Source: Niabella sp. (GTDB taxonomy: Bacteria; Bacteroidota; Bacteroidia; Chitinophagales; Chitinophagaceae). Taken from it: a DNA stretch of 64,000 bases. Location: contig JAGIAT010000002.1 in assembly GCA_017744715.1 (NCBI GenBank), positions 310,001 to 374,000 on the forward strand, in the 5' to 3' direction. The position numbers and the translations under genes are program-made. The notes beneath the pieces were generated by a model, which saw nothing but the letters and a program-made list of their open reading frames with translations, did no database searches and was not told the DNA's origin. Positions 62,252 to 64,000 of this stretch are shown here, piece after piece. Numbering within the stretch: the stretch's first letter is position 1; each line of letters starts with the position of its first letter.

Positions 62252-64000
62252 TTACTTGGGGCTGCCCTGTCCGGGTGCGCCGCCGGTACCACCGCTATCT
62301 CCGGCCCGGTTCTTTTCGTCATCCAGACCGGTTTTACGCTGACGTGCCGATTTGATCTGGGCACTACCAAAGCGGTAAGTAAAGTTCACTTTAAACTGAC
62401 GGCTTTCCCAGTTGGCACCTACACGTGTAAACTGCCCGGCATAGTCGCTGGTACCACGGAACCGCATGGTTTTGAAAATATCGCTTACCGAACCTTTAAG
62501 CGTTCCCTTGCCCTTCATGATTGTTTTTTGTAACCCGGCATCCACAAATCCCATGGCCTTTCCTTTAAACGCACCCTGCCAGATAAACGGAGAGATATAC
62601 AGGGTGCTCAGTTCTGCCGTCCAGGTTTTGGCAAACCGCAGGGTACTCTGGGTAAACAGGTTAGCTGCGAATGCGTCGGTGTTGATCACCCTGCTTCCAC
62701 CTCCAAAATCAGCTTTGAACTTGGAGTAGTTGGAGCTAAGATTGGTAAATAAACTGTATGATTTATAGCTGAAGGGATAGCTGATGTTTAAACTGATCAC
62801 ATCCTGAGAGGCCAGGTTTTTGGTGGTCTGGAAGGATTTGGACCCTTCCGTTACATCCACGATCTGTGCAAACATGTCCTTAATATGACTGTAATTTAAG
62901 GTAGTATTCAGCTTATATTTATATGTATGGGTAATACCAAAGCTATTGGTGTATTGCGGTGTTAACTGCGTATTCCCTTTCATGTACGTATAATCATTCA
63001 GCGCAAACTCAAAAGGATTCAGCAGGCTGTAGTTGGGCCGGTCGATCCTGCGGCTGTAGGTAAAGTTCCACTGGCTCATCGGGTTCTTATTGATGGTAAT
63101 GGCTGCGCTGGGGAACAGATCGGTATAATTCCGTTTCAGTGTTGAATCATAGTTATCATACCGGCTGGATCCGGAGTTCCATACCAGTCCCGTAGAACGG
63201 CCCTCGGAATTGGTATTCTCCACCCGCAGCCCCGCCTGGATCAAAAATCCTTTAAACTGGCGGTTATAATTTACATACCCCGCATTAATGTTTTCTTTAT
63301 AATCGAATTTGTTGCTGTTATTCAGGTCCTGCTGCTCGGCAGGTCCGTTATTATCAAACCGCTGAAAGTCGTTATTGGTATTTACCCATCCCAGTTTAAA
63401 CCCATAACCCAGGGTTCCTTTTAAAAACCGCTGCTGGTAGTCGGTTTTAATGGAGTAGATATCAATACCGGTAGGTGTATACATGCGGTACAGGTTCTTG
63501 CTTAAAATGGTAGAACCATCTGCATCATAATAAATATTGGAAACTTTCTGGTTATTCTTATTATCAAAACGTGCATAATCCAGGTCGATATTCAGTTCAT
63601 GACCCGAAGTATCTGCATATTTATAGTTTGCATTCAGGTTATAGTTATCCCGGTTACCCTTGGTAATGGTATTGGCCTGCAGAATCCGGTCTACAACGCC
63701 GGTATTTTTGGGCGTGATCGGCATGGGTCCGCTGCTGTTAAAGCCGTCGTCATTCAGCGTAGCATTCCCCATAACACCAACGGTGCTTTTGCTGTTGATA
63801 TAATAATCTACCCCGGCCTTTATGTTATGGCTTTTGCGGTCCATGATCATATTGGTGCGCTGATCAAACAAGGTATCGGCCACGTCCCGGTTCAGAGTCA
63901 AAATATTATTGTTCAAACCCTGGCTGTAGTTATAATTACCGTAGGCGTTGAATTTCTTTCCCCGGTGGTTCAGGGATAGTCCGCCATTGTATTTACTAAA
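62252..64000 (-). CDS. Outer-membrane beta-barrel protein (partial, 5' end outside window)
   Basis: The C-terminal 582 codons of a large outer-membrane protein. The frame is open to the right edge (FSKYNGGLSLNHRGKKFNAY is read at the end of the window), so the start lies beyond 64000. The sequence is a series of amphipathic strands of the OMP_b-brl_3 kind (YSRRIDRPNYSLLNPFEFAL, FKVNFTYRFGSAQIK), followed by a Gly/Pro-rich tail. It is the same general type as the barrel at 32831 but not a close copy. The ligand is unknown. Confidence 0.88.
   Translation of the reverse strand, partial: FSKYNGGLSLNHRGKKFNAYGNYNYSQGLNNNILTLNRDVADTLFDQRTNMIMDRKSHNIKAGVDYYINSKSTVGVMGNATLNDDGFNSSGPMPITPKNTGVVDRILQANTITKGNRDNYNLNANYKYADTSGHELNIDLDYARFDNKNNQKVSNIYYDADGSTILSKNLYRMYTPTGIDIYSIKTDYQQRFLKGTLGYGFKLGWVNTNNDFQRFDNNGPAEQQDLNNSNKFDYKENINAGYVNYNRQFKGFLIQAGLRVENTNSEGRSTGLVWNSGSSRYDNYDSTLKRNYTDLFPSAAITINKNPMSQWNFTYSRRIDRPNYSLLNPFEFALNDYTYMKGNTQLTPQYTNSFGITHTYKYKLNTTLNYSHIKDMFAQIVDVTEGSKSFQTTKNLASQDVISLNISYPFSYKSYSLFTNLSSNYSKFKADFGGGSRVINTDAFAANLFTQSTLRFAKTWTAELSTLYISPFIWQGAFKGKAMGFVDAGLQKTIMKGKGTLKGSVSDIFKTMRFRGTSDYAGQFTRVGANWESRQFKVNFTYRFGSAQIKSARQRKTGLDDEKNRAGDSGGTGGAPGQGSPK

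Overview
The window looks like a chromosomal segment of a Bacteroidota bacterium, probably of the family Chitinophagaceae (a Niabella/Chitinophaga-like genome). The grounds are TAnnTTTG-type promoter motifs, a paired OmpH/Skp set next to bamA, DUF5606 and DUF2911 proteins, large outer-membrane barrel proteins with carboxypeptidase-regulatory-like N-termini, a GxxExxY protein, and above all an aryl-polyene/flexirubin-type pigment operon. No rRNA, tRNA or CRISPR array was seen.

Layout. 0.1-10.9 kb holds housekeeping genes: an MMPL/RND exporter, two OmpH/Skp chaperones, bamA, uppS, asd and a PfkB kinase. asd is preceded by what reads as a complete ribosome-mediated attenuator: a 14-residue Lys/Thr-rich leader peptide, an antiterminator and a T9 terminator. 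10.9-12.1 kb is a TetR regulator whose 3' end is repeated in a tandem array. 12.2-26.2 kb is a long leftward operon for an aryl polyene: three complete ketosynthases, two degenerate ketosynthase-like proteins, two acyl carrier proteins, two half-site dehydratases, a thioesterase, an LpxL-type acyltransferase, a LolA-like carrier with a lipoprotein, a deacetylase, an O-methyltransferase and a flavin halogenase-like enzyme. A small toxin-antitoxin pair sits inside it. The usual dialkylresorcinol genes (darA/darB), ammonia-lyase, ligase, ketoreductase and glycosyltransferase are not in the window.

26-47 kb is mixed: a secreted subtilase lipoprotein, a TonB-domain protein, M3 and M13 metallopeptidases, a large barrel protein followed by a sigma factor and small membrane or periplasmic proteins, a HAD phosphatase, a GH63-like glycosidase and an N-acetylmuramoyl-alanine amidase. 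47.4-52.1 kb is an oxidative pentose-phosphate set (gnd, zwf, pgl) split by a GxxExxY nuclease-like gene that sits between palindromic repeats. 53-60 kb is repeat-rich: a REP-associated transposase with copies of its own tail, a Rieske protein with six TGTTGCA-type sites upstream, hairpin arrays, an XRE regulator with a perfect operator-like palindrome, a long nested hairpin, an EndoU/BECR-like putative toxin and a two-repeat helical protein. The window ends with hflX, ald, tsaE and the 3' part of a second barrel protein.

The most striking recurring pattern is that tandem repeat arrays begin at, or within, the 3' end of a neighbouring gene and carry degenerate copies of that gene's last codons. 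This is clear for the TetR gene, the REP transposase and ald, weaker for the putative toxin, and an array abuts the stop codon of the M13 peptidase.
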